Origin: Fibrobacter sp. | Lineage (GTDB): Bacteria; Fibrobacterota; Fibrobacteria; Fibrobacterales; Fibrobacteraceae | Length of the DNA: 50,166 nucleotides | Assembly: GCA_024398955.1 (NCBI GenBank) | Contig: JAKSIG010000019.1 | Location: 1 to 50,166, forward strand | Direction: 5' to 3' | Part shown: positions 25,550-33,429 of the stretch, one piece after another | How the letters are laid out: each line of letters begins with the position of its first letter | How positions within the stretch are numbered: position 1 is the stretch's first letter | The notes under the pieces: generated by a model | What the model was told of the DNA's origin: nothing | The model's database searches: none | What the model saw: only the letters and a program-made list of their open reading frames with translations | Made by a program: the position numbers and the translations under genes

Positions 25550-28186
25550 TTACACGCCGGTCTTAAAGCGCTTGGAGTACCAGAGCACGAAGGGAGAGCA
25601 AATGCAGACAGAGGAGTAGGTACCGATGAAGATACCGAAGACCATCACCATACCGAAGTCGCGGATAGAGGAGCCGCCCATAATGGCAAGAACCAAGCAG
25701 ACGAAGAGGGTGGTGAGAGAGGTAATCACGGTACGGCTGAAGCACTGGTTGATAGAGCTGTTAAGAGTCTTGTCGAAGCCAATGAGGCCATGGATTGCAG
25801 CGTTTTCACGAACACGGTCGAACACCACGATGGTATCGTTAACAGAGTAACCGATCATGGTCAGGAGAGATGCAATGAGAGCGCCGTCGAAGGAAAGGCC
25901 GAAGAGGGAGATGAAGCCCAAGGTAATGAGGGAGTCGTGAACCAGGCCCACAACAGCACCGATACCAAAGCCAAGACCCAGCTTACCAAAGCGGAACCAC
26001 ACATAGAGACCGATAGCGATCCATGCGAGGATGATAGCCATAATAGCGTCGTTACGGAGTTCCTTACCGATGGTAGGACCAACGTTGTCCTTAGCCACAA
26101 TTTCAACCTTCTGGTTGGCAGCTTCGAAAGCCTGAGCCATCTTGACTTCGAACTGAGCGTCTTCGGAGGCGCGCATGCTGATCTGGTAGGAGTTGGCAGA
26201 AGTACCGCCCAGAGAGCGAACCTTTGCACCCTTGATGCCAGCGTCGGAGAGAGCCTTGTTCAGGTCACCTTCGTGCTTGACGTCATCCTGGTACTGGACG
26301 GTGTAAACCTGGCCACCGGTGAAATCGATGCTGAAGTCAAAGCCCTTGATCGCGATAGAAGCGATGCTTACGACGATGAGGATGATAGAGACCAGCTTGA
26401 ACTTGCCACGGTTAGGAACGATGGGCAGGTTAGCATTGTTGAGAGCCTTGAAGCCACCACCGATAGAGAGGGTAGTCGCATCCTGCTTGGCAAGCTTCCA
26501 GTCGAACACGGCACGAGTAACAGTAAGAGCGCAGAACAAGGAAGTAATGATACCGATCATCAAGGTAAGACCGAAACCCTTAACAGAACCAGTACCGATC
26601 TTGTAAAGGATGAGTGCGGTAAGCACGGTGGTCAGGTTGGAGTCGAAGATAGCGCTGAAGGCGCGTTCGTAACCCTTGGCGACGGCTGCGCGAGCAGTAA
26701 GGCCACCCTTGATTTCTTCACGGATACGTTCGTAAATAATGACGTTTGCATCGAGAGACATACCCAGCACCAGGATGAAGCCTGCAATACCCGGGAGAGT
26801 CAAGGTGGCGTTAAACACAGACATGACAGCTGCAGTTACCAGGGTATTGATAATCATACCAAGGCTTGCAATGAAACCGCCGAGACGATAGTAGCCAATC
26901 ATGAACACGAGGCAGAGGATGAGGCCAACAGCACCAGAACCAAAGCCCTGGACGATGTTTTCTTCACCGAGGGTTGCACCCACGTTACGAGATTCGATAA
27001 TCTTCATGGGAGCCTTAAGAGCACCAGCGCGGAGCACCACAGACAGACGGTTTGCTTCGGCCATGTCGTCGAGACCGGTAATCTGAGCTTCGCCATTGGG
27101 AATACGGTCGCGGATCACCGGAGCAGAAATCACCTGGTTGTCGAGAACGATAGCCATCTGCTTGCCAACATTAGCGGCGGTAACAGCAGAGAACTTCTTA
27201 GGACCGATGCCGCCGAACTTCAGGTTAACGGCAACTTCACCAGCGCTAACACCATCGCTCACACGGTAGGGGCGAGCATCAACAACGTCGTCGCCAGCCA
27301 TTTCTGCACGACGCTTCAGGAGGTACAGACGCTTTGCCTTGATCTGGGAGCCGCGCTGCACAGGTTCGAGGCCGCTACCGAAAGCAAAGTTAACTTCACG
27401 AGGAATAAGCTTCTGAACGCCTTCGGTTTCAAGAAGTCTCTTGACCTTTTCGACATTTTCTTCTGCGATAAAGCCACCGTTACCGAAATTCATGTAGAAT
27501 GCGGAAAGAGCGGTTCCGACTTCGCTAGCCGGTTCAGCCTTGGAAGCGTCGGCAGCGGAATCCTTTGCGGGAGCGGCTTCGGCAGTCTGGGTATTGCCAA
27601 GAAGTTCGTCGTCGGTGAGAGCCTTCGTGGTATCCTTTGCGGAATCCTTAGCAGCGGCTGCGGTAGTATCGGCAGCGACAGCGGCGGAATCTGCAGCGAT
27701 ATCGGTAGTCTGACGGGTCAGGTACTGGTCGATAACCATGACCACCTGCTGGAACTTTTCGGATTCTGCAAGAATCTTGAATTCCAGCTTAGCGGTGGAA
27801 CCCACCAGGGCCTTTGCAGTGGAGTCATCCACACCTGCCAGTTCAACCACGATACGGTCGTCGCCACTGGGAGAAATCTGAGGTTCGGAAAGACCATACT
27901 GGTCAACGCGGTTACGGATAATTTCCAGAGATTCTTCCTGGACATCCTTCACGTCTTCGTTCTTGACACCGTTCTTGTCGATTTCAAGAGTAATGGCGGT
28001 ACCACCGGCAAGGTCCAGACCGAAGTTAATGGACTTTGCACCCATCTTCGGGTTTTCCTTAAGGAAGGTCTTTTTTTCTTCACCCTTCTTGGAGTGCACC
28101 TGAATAGAAGGCCAAACAGTGTAGGCCGAAAGAATAATGACGAGGAGAATGACGAATTCTCGCATGCCGAATTTGTTCTTGTTCAT
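25550..28186 (-). CDS. secDF: Protein translocase subunit SecDF (fused)
   Basis: SecD and SecF in one 878-residue chain; they use the proton gradient to help proteins leave the Sec channel. The SecD half shows NFGLDLAGGTAITLEID (about 52), RVDQYGLSEPQISPSG and TM4 with GMSLDANVIIYERIREE; the SecF half starts near 600 with FSIDFTGGQVYTVQY and has GYSVNDTIVVFDRVREN. TM1 is at about 9-26 and twelve TM helices fit the sequence. A low-complexity Ala/Asp/Lys/Thr block (about residues 160-225) interrupts the first periplasmic domain. The start ATG follows AAGGG at 8 bases. It lies 29 bases after the amylase gene and may be read through from it. Confidence 0.97.
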   Translation of the reverse strand: MNKNKFGMREFVILLVIILSAYTVWPSIQVHSKKGEEKKTFLKENPKMGAKSINFGLDLAGGTAITLEIDKNGVKNEDVKDVQEESLEIIRNRVDQYGLSEPQISPSGDDRIVVELAGVDDSTAKALVGSTAKLEFKILAESEKFQQVVMVIDQYLTRQTTDIAADSAAVAADTTAAAAKDSAKDTTKALTDDELLGNTQTAEAAPAKDSAADASKAEPASEVGTALSAFYMNFGNGGFIAEENVEKVKRLLETEGVQKLIPREVNFAFGSGLEPVQRGSQIKAKRLYLLKRRAEMAGDDVVDARPYRVSDGVSAGEVAVNLKFGGIGPKKFSAVTAANVGKQMAIVLDNQVISAPVIRDRIPNGEAQITGLDDMAEANRLSVVLRAGALKAPMKIIESRNVGATLGEENIVQGFGSGAVGLILCLVFMIGYYRLGGFIASLGMIINTLVTAAVMSVFNATLTLPGIAGFILVLGMSLDANVIIYERIREEIKGGLTARAAVAKGYERAFSAIFDSNLTTVLTALILYKIGTGSVKGFGLTLMIGIITSLFCALTVTRAVFDWKLAKQDATTLSIGGGFKALNNANLPIVPNRGKFKLVSIILIVVSIASIAIKGFDFSIDFTGGQVYTVQYQDDVKHEGDLNKALSDAGIKGAKVRSLGGTSANSYQISMRASEDAQFEVKMAQAFEAANQKVEIVAKDNVGPTIGKELRNDAIMAIILAWIAIGLYVWFRFGKLGLGFGIGAVVGLVHDSLITLGFISLFGLSFDGALIASLLTMIGYSVNDTIVVFDRVRENAAIHGLIGFDKTLNSSINQCFSRTVITSLTTLFVCLVLAIMGGSSIRDFGMVMVFGIFIGTYSSVCICSPFVLWYSKRFKTGV

Positions 28187-28215
28187 TTGTAATCCCTTAA
28201 TAAGGTACTAAACGC

Positions 28216-29562
28216 TTAGTTGGGCGCAAAGATAGCAAAAGTCGGACACGCTCCGTCCTGTGAGCAATATACTTTAAGCTCCAAAACGGAGTTTTTCCCC
28301 TTTTCACTATAAGATCTGCGGATTATAAACCCATTTTCACCCTTTTTCAGTTCAAAATCACCATATTTCAGGACAGAACTTGAATTTCTAAGAGAAATCA
28401 GTTCCTTTATATAGGCAAAAACAGGATGTTTCTGCAATTCCTCTAGTCGATCCCAGGGAATCGTCCGTCGGTTATCGGGATCCTTGCCCCCCTTTAGCCC
28501 CAATTCTTCGCCATAATAGATGCAGGGAGCTCCCGGCATAAAGAAAAGCAATGCCAGGGCAAGGCGGACACGGGCCTCGTCGCTCTTGGGCAGACTTTGT
28601 AGGCGAATCGTGTCGTGACTACCCAAAAGGTTCATGGGAATATCGCCTGCCGGGGTCTCGCCGGAGTCACTGCCGTACCAGCGGGTCTCGGGGAACGCGC
28701 CTTGAATGCGGTTGCAGAACTCGTCCATAGAAATAGGATTCTCGTCAAAAAGGTAAGCCAGCACCGCCTTACGGAATATATAATTCATGACACCGTCGAA
28801 CTGGTCTCCCATAAGCCAGCGGGAAGGCTCGTCCCAGATTTCCCCTACAATGTAGGCTTCGGGATTGATCGCCTTGACCCGACGACGGAATTCCTGCCAG
28901 AAGCTATCGTCGTTGATTTCGTTAGGAACGTCTAGACGCCAGCCATCTATGCCGCGTCTCATCCAGAATTCCCCTACGCTCATCAGGTATTCGCGAACTT
29001 CGGGATTGCCGGTATTGAACTTCGGAAGAGCGGGAAAGTTCCACCAGCATTCGTAATTAGCCTTTTTTGAATAAGCCTTCAGAGGCCACTTCTTGATGTG
29101 GAACCAGTCTACATAGGGTGAATTCCGGCCCAATTCCAGCAGGCTATTGAACTGAAAGAATCCGCGGGAGCAATGGTTAAAGACGCCATCCAGAATTACC
29201 CGAAGCCCAAGTTTATGAGCCTTGGCGACAAGACGGTCGAAATCTTTTAACGTTCCCAGTACAGGATCAATTTCAAAGTAATCCATCGTATGGTAACGAT
29301 GATTGGAATTGCTCTTGAATATGGGGCAAAGATAGATGGCATTAAAGCCCATCTCGGCAATATACTTTAATTTGTCTTCAATTCCGGCAAGATTTCCGCC
29401 AAACATGTTTTCGCGGGTTGGCTTGGAATTCCAATCCACAAACTTACCTGCAGCCTTATAGCGACTTGAACGGCAAAAACGATCGGGGAAAATCTGGTAA
29501 AAGACGGCATCCTTGACCCAGGCGGGAGCAAATGAATTCATAGTAGACTGTAGTTGGTTCAT
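28216..29562 (-). CDS. GH13 alpha-glucan hydrolase (cyclomaltodextrinase/neopullulanase-like core)
   Basis: A 448-residue alpha-amylase-superfamily enzyme. The catalytic triad is readable: nucleophile D211 in GWRLDVPNE, acid/base E241 in IVGEIWD, and D317 in LLGSHDTIR; further GH13 regions are VILDGVFNH and the entry FYQIFPDRF. There is no signal peptide, so it acts in the cytoplasm, and it lacks the N-terminal domain of dimeric neopullulanases. It probably processes maltodextrin or glycogen fragments together with MalQ encoded upstream. ATG at 29562 is used; another in-frame ATG at 29541 is possible and neither has a strong ribosome-binding site. Its upstream region carries the repeated GGAGTCC dyads. 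Confidence 0.92.
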   Translation of the reverse strand: MNQLQSTMNSFAPAWVKDAVFYQIFPDRFCRSSRYKAAGKFVDWNSKPTRENMFGGNLAGIEDKLKYIAEMGFNAIYLCPIFKSNSNHRYHTMDYFEIDPVLGTLKDFDRLVAKAHKLGLRVILDGVFNHCSRGFFQFNSLLELGRNSPYVDWFHIKKWPLKAYSKKANYECWWNFPALPKFNTGNPEVREYLMSVGEFWMRRGIDGWRLDVPNEINDDSFWQEFRRRVKAINPEAYIVGEIWDEPSRWLMGDQFDGVMNYIFRKAVLAYLFDENPISMDEFCNRIQGAFPETRWYGSDSGETPAGDIPMNLLGSHDTIRLQSLPKSDEARVRLALALLFFMPGAPCIYYGEELGLKGGKDPDNRRTIPWDRLEELQKHPVFAYIKELISLRNSSSVLKYGDFELKKGENGFIIRRSYSEKGKNSVLELKVYCSQDGACPTFAIFAPN

Positions 29563-29613
29563 GGTGGTTTGTTGTTAGTAAATATATATGCGAAAAACCT
29601 TTTTCTCAAAAAA

Positions 29614-29832
29614 TGGACTCCACTTAAAGTAAAGTTCTCCGTTTGGAGTCCAACATTTTAAGTAAATTAACTGAAATACGACTAAAAACAATCTTTTTTC
29701 TTATTTCATTCACTCTAAAAGTTTGCTTTATGGCCATTTGGAGTCCATTATCAAAATAATCAAACAGCAAAGATTACACACAACAGAAAAAAGTGGGTGC
29801 CATTTAAAGTAAAACTCTCCGTTTGGAGTCCA
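29614..29832. repeat. Array of three TGGACTCCA/TGGAGTCCA dyad modules
   Basis: The 331 bases between malQ and the amylase gene hold three modules. Right half-sites TTTGGAGTCCA end at 29652, 29747 and 29832. Left half-sites end exactly 30 bases earlier: TGGACTCCA (29614-29622), and degenerate TTCACTCTA (29709-29717) and TGGGTGCCA (29794-29802), each matching 6 of 9. Modules 1 and 3 also share the interior TTAAAGTAAA and TCTCCG. The same family recurs at 47989-48196. A role as operator or RNA element for the downstream amylase gene is inferred. Confidence 0.8.
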
Positions 29833-29840
29833 TTTTCAAC

Positions 29841-29865
29841 AAAAAAAGCGCGGACAAGCCGCGCT
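29841..29865 (-). terminator. Terminator of malQ
   Basis: AGCGCGG (29847-29853) and CCGCGCT (29859-29865) form a perfect stem with a 5-base loop, and on the minus strand seven T follow. It lies 28 bases after the malQ stop. Confidence 0.92.
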
Positions 29866-29893
29866 GATTGTTTTTTACCGGGGAATTTGATTC

Positions 29894-31867
29894 CTAGAAC
29901 TTCCACAACGGACGACGCTTACGCACATCCACCAACTTGCGAATATCGGAACTGAGGGAGGCGTAATCCAGCAATTCGTCTACGGAGCAAGGCAGGCGGT
30001 AGCACCAGTTGGCGCCGCCTACGGTACCCGGCACATTGACGCGTTCCTTTTCGGGATCCACCTGAGACAGGCTGGAGGAAAGGGCAAAGTAGTCCTGAGC
30101 CGGCAGGATGCAGAACAAGCTGTTGGAGCTGAACACATGAGTCAGGATAGTGCGAGCAACCGTCGGGGTGATTTCTTCGGGTGCATTGCCAGGCAGATGT
30201 GCATGAGACCAGTACAGATTCTTGTCGAAGTCGGCTTCCTTCCAAAGGCCACGAAGGCTAGAGGTATCGTGACAGCTGGTAGTGCAAACAGAAAGACGGG
30301 GATATTCTTCCATATCATAGTACGGAGAATAAGGAACATTCCAGTTGCGGGCCCAGCGTTCAATACGCAGAGAAAGAATGTTTAGTTTATTCAAAACCGT
30401 AGGCACGCAAGGCGGTACGGCACCAAGGTCTTCTGCGCAGACAAGCATATCGGTTTCATTTGCAAGAACAGACAGCAACTTGGTTGCGTTTTCTTCCCAC
30501 AGACCATTCTGGGATTCTTCGTTAGCCTTAAGAATTTCATGAAGCTTTTTCTGCTCGTTTTCGGGAAGCGTGAACAGAACCGGCTGGTTGTACCAGTACC
30601 AGTAGGGGTAGAAAGTATTTTCGTCGCCAGAAGGGATGAACACGCGGTTCCAGTAGACCTTCAGCAACTTATCCTTTACTTCCTGAGGTTCGTCCATGCC
30701 GAGAATTGCCTTTTCAGAAGAGAATTCCTGCTTAAGGACAAAACGATCGAAATGTCCTTCCAGATTCTGGAAGCAGATCGGCATAATACGTTCTGTATCG
30801 GCGCCAAGGAATTCGCGAATCTGCTCGATACCATAGTTAGGACGACGCAGGTATTCCAGAGTTTCCTGGCAGAAGCCAGCAGCCTTCAGACCATCCAGAG
30901 TCAGCGGGATGCAGGGGTTGAAGCGGCCCATGATACCGGTGACTTCACACTGCGGAATGGACCAGATACGGAAGAAGCCCAGCACATGGTCGATGCGATA
31001 AGCGTGATAGAACTTGCTAGCCTGAGCCAGACGGCGACGCCACCAGTCAAAGTTATCCTGCTCGATTACGTCCCAACGGTAGGTGGGGAAACCCCAGTTC
31101 TGACCGCTGTAGCTGAACATGTCAGGAGGAGCACCGGCACGATCATCCAGAGAGAAGAAGCGACGTTCAGACCAGACGTCGGCGCTGTCCTCGTTAATAA
31201 GAATGGGAATGTCGCCCTTCAGGCGAAGCCCCATCTTGGAAACTTCGGTAACGGCAGCGTTAAACTGCATTTCGGCTTCGCACTGCACCCAGGCCTGGAA
31301 CAGGCAGTCCTTAGCAAACTTCTTCCAGAGTTTTTCGATATCCTTTTCAGACGGGTCGCGGAACTCCGGCCAGTCCTTCCAGCTGGATTCGCCATTCTGG
31401 GCCTTGAGTGTGGCGTAGACGCAATAGGGCTTAGCCCAGCTATTGTCATCGATCCAGCGGCTCAGAACCTTGGACTTTTTCAGGGACTCATAGCGATTGT
31501 CAAAAATCTTTCTGAGTATGGCCCGTTTCCAGGTGGAAATCTTGTAATAGTCAATTTTGCCTTCGGCATCGAACTTGGCCTTGGCATCCTGAATTTCATC
31601 TTCGTATTCAGAGGAACCTTCTACAGACTGCACATTTATGAACACCGGGTTCAGGGCGAAAGCGCTTCGTGCACTGTACGGGCTAGATTCTGCACCAGTA
31701 TCGTTAACCGGCAGAAGCTGGATGATATTGAAATCGCAGAACTGAGCCCAGCGAGCAAAGGGAATCAGGTCGAGGTATTCACCAATACCGATGCTCTGCT
31801 TGCTATAAAGGCTAAAAAGGGGAACGGCTACGCCGCTCTGGAAGTAAGAAAGGTCACCATATCTCAT
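29894..31867 (-). CDS. malQ: 4-alpha-glucanotransferase (GH77)
   Basis: MalQ disproportionates malto-oligosaccharides in the cytoplasm. The 657-residue chain starts in the catalytic barrel (SGVAVPLFSLYSKQSIGIGE, near residue 11), followed by IIQLLPVNDTG and SSPYSARSAFALNPVFI. Catalytic residues are D293 in AYRIDHVLGFFRIW (nucleophile), E479 in VCAEDLGAVP (acid/base) and D534 in TSCHDTSSLRG. The form resembles the DPE2-like bacterial branch without the N-terminal carbohydrate-binding modules. A terminator separates it from the amylase gene, so the two are neighbours rather than a simple operon. The upstream 300 bases are CTAG-rich. Confidence 0.95.
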   Translation of the reverse strand: MRYGDLSYFQSGVAVPLFSLYSKQSIGIGEYLDLIPFARWAQFCDFNIIQLLPVNDTGAESSPYSARSAFALNPVFINVQSVEGSSEYEDEIQDAKAKFDAEGKIDYYKISTWKRAILRKIFDNRYESLKKSKVLSRWIDDNSWAKPYCVYATLKAQNGESSWKDWPEFRDPSEKDIEKLWKKFAKDCLFQAWVQCEAEMQFNAAVTEVSKMGLRLKGDIPILINEDSADVWSERRFFSLDDRAGAPPDMFSYSGQNWGFPTYRWDVIEQDNFDWWRRRLAQASKFYHAYRIDHVLGFFRIWSIPQCEVTGIMGRFNPCIPLTLDGLKAAGFCQETLEYLRRPNYGIEQIREFLGADTERIMPICFQNLEGHFDRFVLKQEFSSEKAILGMDEPQEVKDKLLKVYWNRVFIPSGDENTFYPYWYWYNQPVLFTLPENEQKKLHEILKANEESQNGLWEENATKLLSVLANETDMLVCAEDLGAVPPCVPTVLNKLNILSLRIERWARNWNVPYSPYYDMEEYPRLSVCTTSCHDTSSLRGLWKEADFDKNLYWSHAHLPGNAPEEITPTVARTILTHVFSSNSLFCILPAQDYFALSSSLSQVDPEKERVNVPGTVGGANWCYRLPCSVDELLDYASLSSDIRKLVDVRKRRPLWKF

Positions 31868-31915
31868 GTGCGAAAATCTAAAAAATAAATAGAGGCAAGG
31901 GGCCAGAGACCTGGT

Positions 31916-32125
31916 TCTAGAGGACAGGATTTAGGGGTTAGGGTGTTTTAGGATCTAGAGGACAGGTTCTAGGGGCAAGGACATTCTAGGGGTTAGAGAC
32001 TAGAATCTAGGGGATAGGGCAGCAGGATGCTAGTGCTTGCGATTTCAAGACAATAGCATCTTTTTTCCGCAGTGTATTCCTAATATCTCTAAACTCTAGT
32101 TTCTAATTTCTAGTCTCTTTAGGAA
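31916..32125. repeat. CTAG-dense degenerate repeats upstream of malQ
   Basis: Nine CTAG tetramers occur in about 200 bases (31917, 31955, 31969, 31986, 32000, 32007, 32030, 32096, 32110). A unit TCTAGAGGACAGG recurs at 31916 and 31954 (38-base period), each followed by TAGGGG. The left purine-rich strand (GTTAGAGACTAGAATCTAG, near 31992-32010) is roughly complementary to the right part (CTAATTTCTAGTCTCT, near 32103-32118). No coding sequence fits 31868-32180. Confidence 0.7.
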
Positions 32126-32182
32126 TCAGAGGCAAAGATCAGATGCGTATACAGACAAGATATTTTTTCTACATTGATAGCG

Positions 32183-32380
32183 ATGAGTTATGAATGCCGA
32201 AATTTAAGAGAAACTTTCTGTGTCAAGCGAAATAAGGAATGCGACCCGGGCGCCCCAGGTTGCGTCTTGCGCGGACGTTTCGTTTTCCCCTTTAGTGAGT
32301 CCGCCCAAGGTCGCGGCAGTGCACAACCTGCAAATAAGAAACAGCGTGCCCTTCTTGAGAATGAATTCAAGAAAAAATAA
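32183..32380 (+). CDS. Small Cys-rich protein, possible metal binder
   Basis: From the ATG at 32183 the product has 65 residues, beginning MSYECRNLRETFC. Four Cys at 5, 13, 20 and 27 (CRNLRETFC, KECDPGAPGC) are regularly spaced and followed by VLRGRFVF. This looks like a small conserved Cys4 protein in which the Cys bind zinc or iron, but I cannot name the family. The C-terminal half is polar and Lys-rich. A strong terminator 37 bases after the stop supports a real transcript. An in-frame TTG at 32174 is less likely. Confidence 0.6.
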   Translation: MSYECRNLRETFCVKRNKECDPGAPGCVLRGRFVFPFSESAQGRGSAQPANKKQRALLENEFKKK

Positions 32381-32416
32381 GCCGCATTTTCGGCAGGCAC
32401 CAACAAAGTCCTTCAC

Positions 32417-32447
32417 AAAAAAAGTCCCGTTTAAAACGGGACTTTTT
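32417..32447. terminator. Bidirectional terminator
   Basis: A-rich flank then GTCCCGT (32424-32430) and ACGGGAC (32436-32442) with a 5-base loop and T-runs on both strands. It ends both the small Cys protein gene and the minus-strand AlkD-like gene. Confidence 0.9.
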
Positions 32448-32484
32448 AGTTTATACAAAATGAAGTAATTTTTACCAATCTGTA

Positions 32485-33147
32485 TTAGATCATTCTCAAG
32501 ATTTCTTGAGTGGTCTGTTCGGCGAAAGTGTTGTCCTGAACGAAGCGGCGCACTTCCTGAGGATTGATACGGGCGTATTCGGACAGGGCGCGGCCGATAC
32601 CATTACGGATATAGTAATCGTCGTCCTTTGCGCAAGTCAGGCAGAACTGGCGAAGCAAGGGCCAATCGGTACGATCCTTGTACTGAATCTGGAAAATAAT
32701 TGCACTGCGACGGACCCAGACGTTGGGATCACGAATCCAGGAAGCAATCTTGGAACGCAGAGCCGGCAGACGGAGAGCCAGGTCGCCCAGAACACAGGCT
32801 GCCAAGGTATCTACAGTATCACGCCAGGCGCGAGTCTTGATAAGCTTCTTCAGGAAAGCCAAATGCTGACCACCCAGAAGACCGCGGTGACGGAACAAGT
32901 AATCGCATGCGGCATACTGGATTTCACGATAAGGCTGAGCCCACATATCTTCAACTCTTGCAACAAGCTCGTCTCCATCCTTGGGAGGATTCTTGTCGAA
33001 CAAGGGGTACGTAACTTCACGGCGGGGAACAAGACGAATTCCGAGGAAGTCAAACTGTTCACGAGCCTTCTTAGACATTTCATGTGCTTCCTCCTCATTG
33101 GAGATAGCACGAAGCGCGAGTAATATATCTTGTGTAAAACGAAGCAT
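32485..33147 (-). CDS. AlkD-like HEAT-repeat protein (DNA alkylation repair family)
   Basis: The 220-residue all-helical protein follows the AlkD pattern: KAREQFDFLGIRLVPRR, the helix WAQPYREIQYAACDYL, KTRAWRDTVDTLAACVLG, NVWVRRSAIIFQIQYKDRTD and GIGRALSEYARINPQEV. The Asp known to be needed for base excision in Bacillus cereus AlkD is kept (D113 in WRDTVD). From memory of that enzyme, the two tryptophans that cradle the lesion correspond here to R109 and R186, so activity on alkylated bases is uncertain. Single gene; no clear ribosome-binding site before the ATG. Confidence 0.82.
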   Translation of the reverse strand: MLRFTQDILLALRAISNEEEAHEMSKKAREQFDFLGIRLVPRREVTYPLFDKNPPKDGDELVARVEDMWAQPYREIQYAACDYLFRHRGLLGGQHLAFLKKLIKTRAWRDTVDTLAACVLGDLALRLPALRSKIASWIRDPNVWVRRSAIIFQIQYKDRTDWPLLRQFCLTCAKDDDYYIRNGIGRALSEYARINPQEVRRFVQDNTFAEQTTQEILRMI

Positions 33148-33189
33148 TGTGAGCCAAAAATAGTCCTAAAAAAAAATAATTTCTAGACC

Positions 33190-33332
33190 TTGACAAACAC
33201 TTTTTTTAATTTTTTTTAAATTTTAACTGAATTTTTACATCAAAAAAGTCTAAAAACACTCTTGACAACGAGATTTTTTCTTTCAAGATCGCATTTTGGA
33301 CCATTTGACATATAAAATAACATTTATAAAAT
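33190..33332 (+). promoter_or_regulatory. Three -35-like TTGACA boxes upstream of the AT-hook gene
   Basis: TTGACA occurs at 33190-33195, 33262-33267 and 33305-33310. The last has the best -10, TAAAAT at 33327-33332 with a 16-base spacer; the others have weak -10 regions (CAAGAT at 33284 for the second). The whole 33148-33429 gap is very AT-rich with long T tracts. Transcription from the third promoter would give a leader of about 90 bases. Confidence 0.5.
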
Positions 33333-33429
33333 ACAGACAAAAGAGCGAAGGGAATCACGACGATTTTGTTTTTCAAACAAAGTACCGAATTTTCTTTGCG
33401 ACCATGAATGTAAAGAACCTGCATAAAGC

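Noticed and set aside
25790..28192. An 800-codon open frame on the plus strand, antisense to secDF
   Set aside because: Its codons and composition are what the codon bias of secDF yields on the opposite strand (few antisense stops). SecDF is unmistakable in the other strand.
29614..29832. A CRISPR-like array (repeats at about 85-bp spacing)
   Set aside because: Only an 11-mer is fully constant, there are just three copies, spacers are long and uneven, and no cas genes are near.
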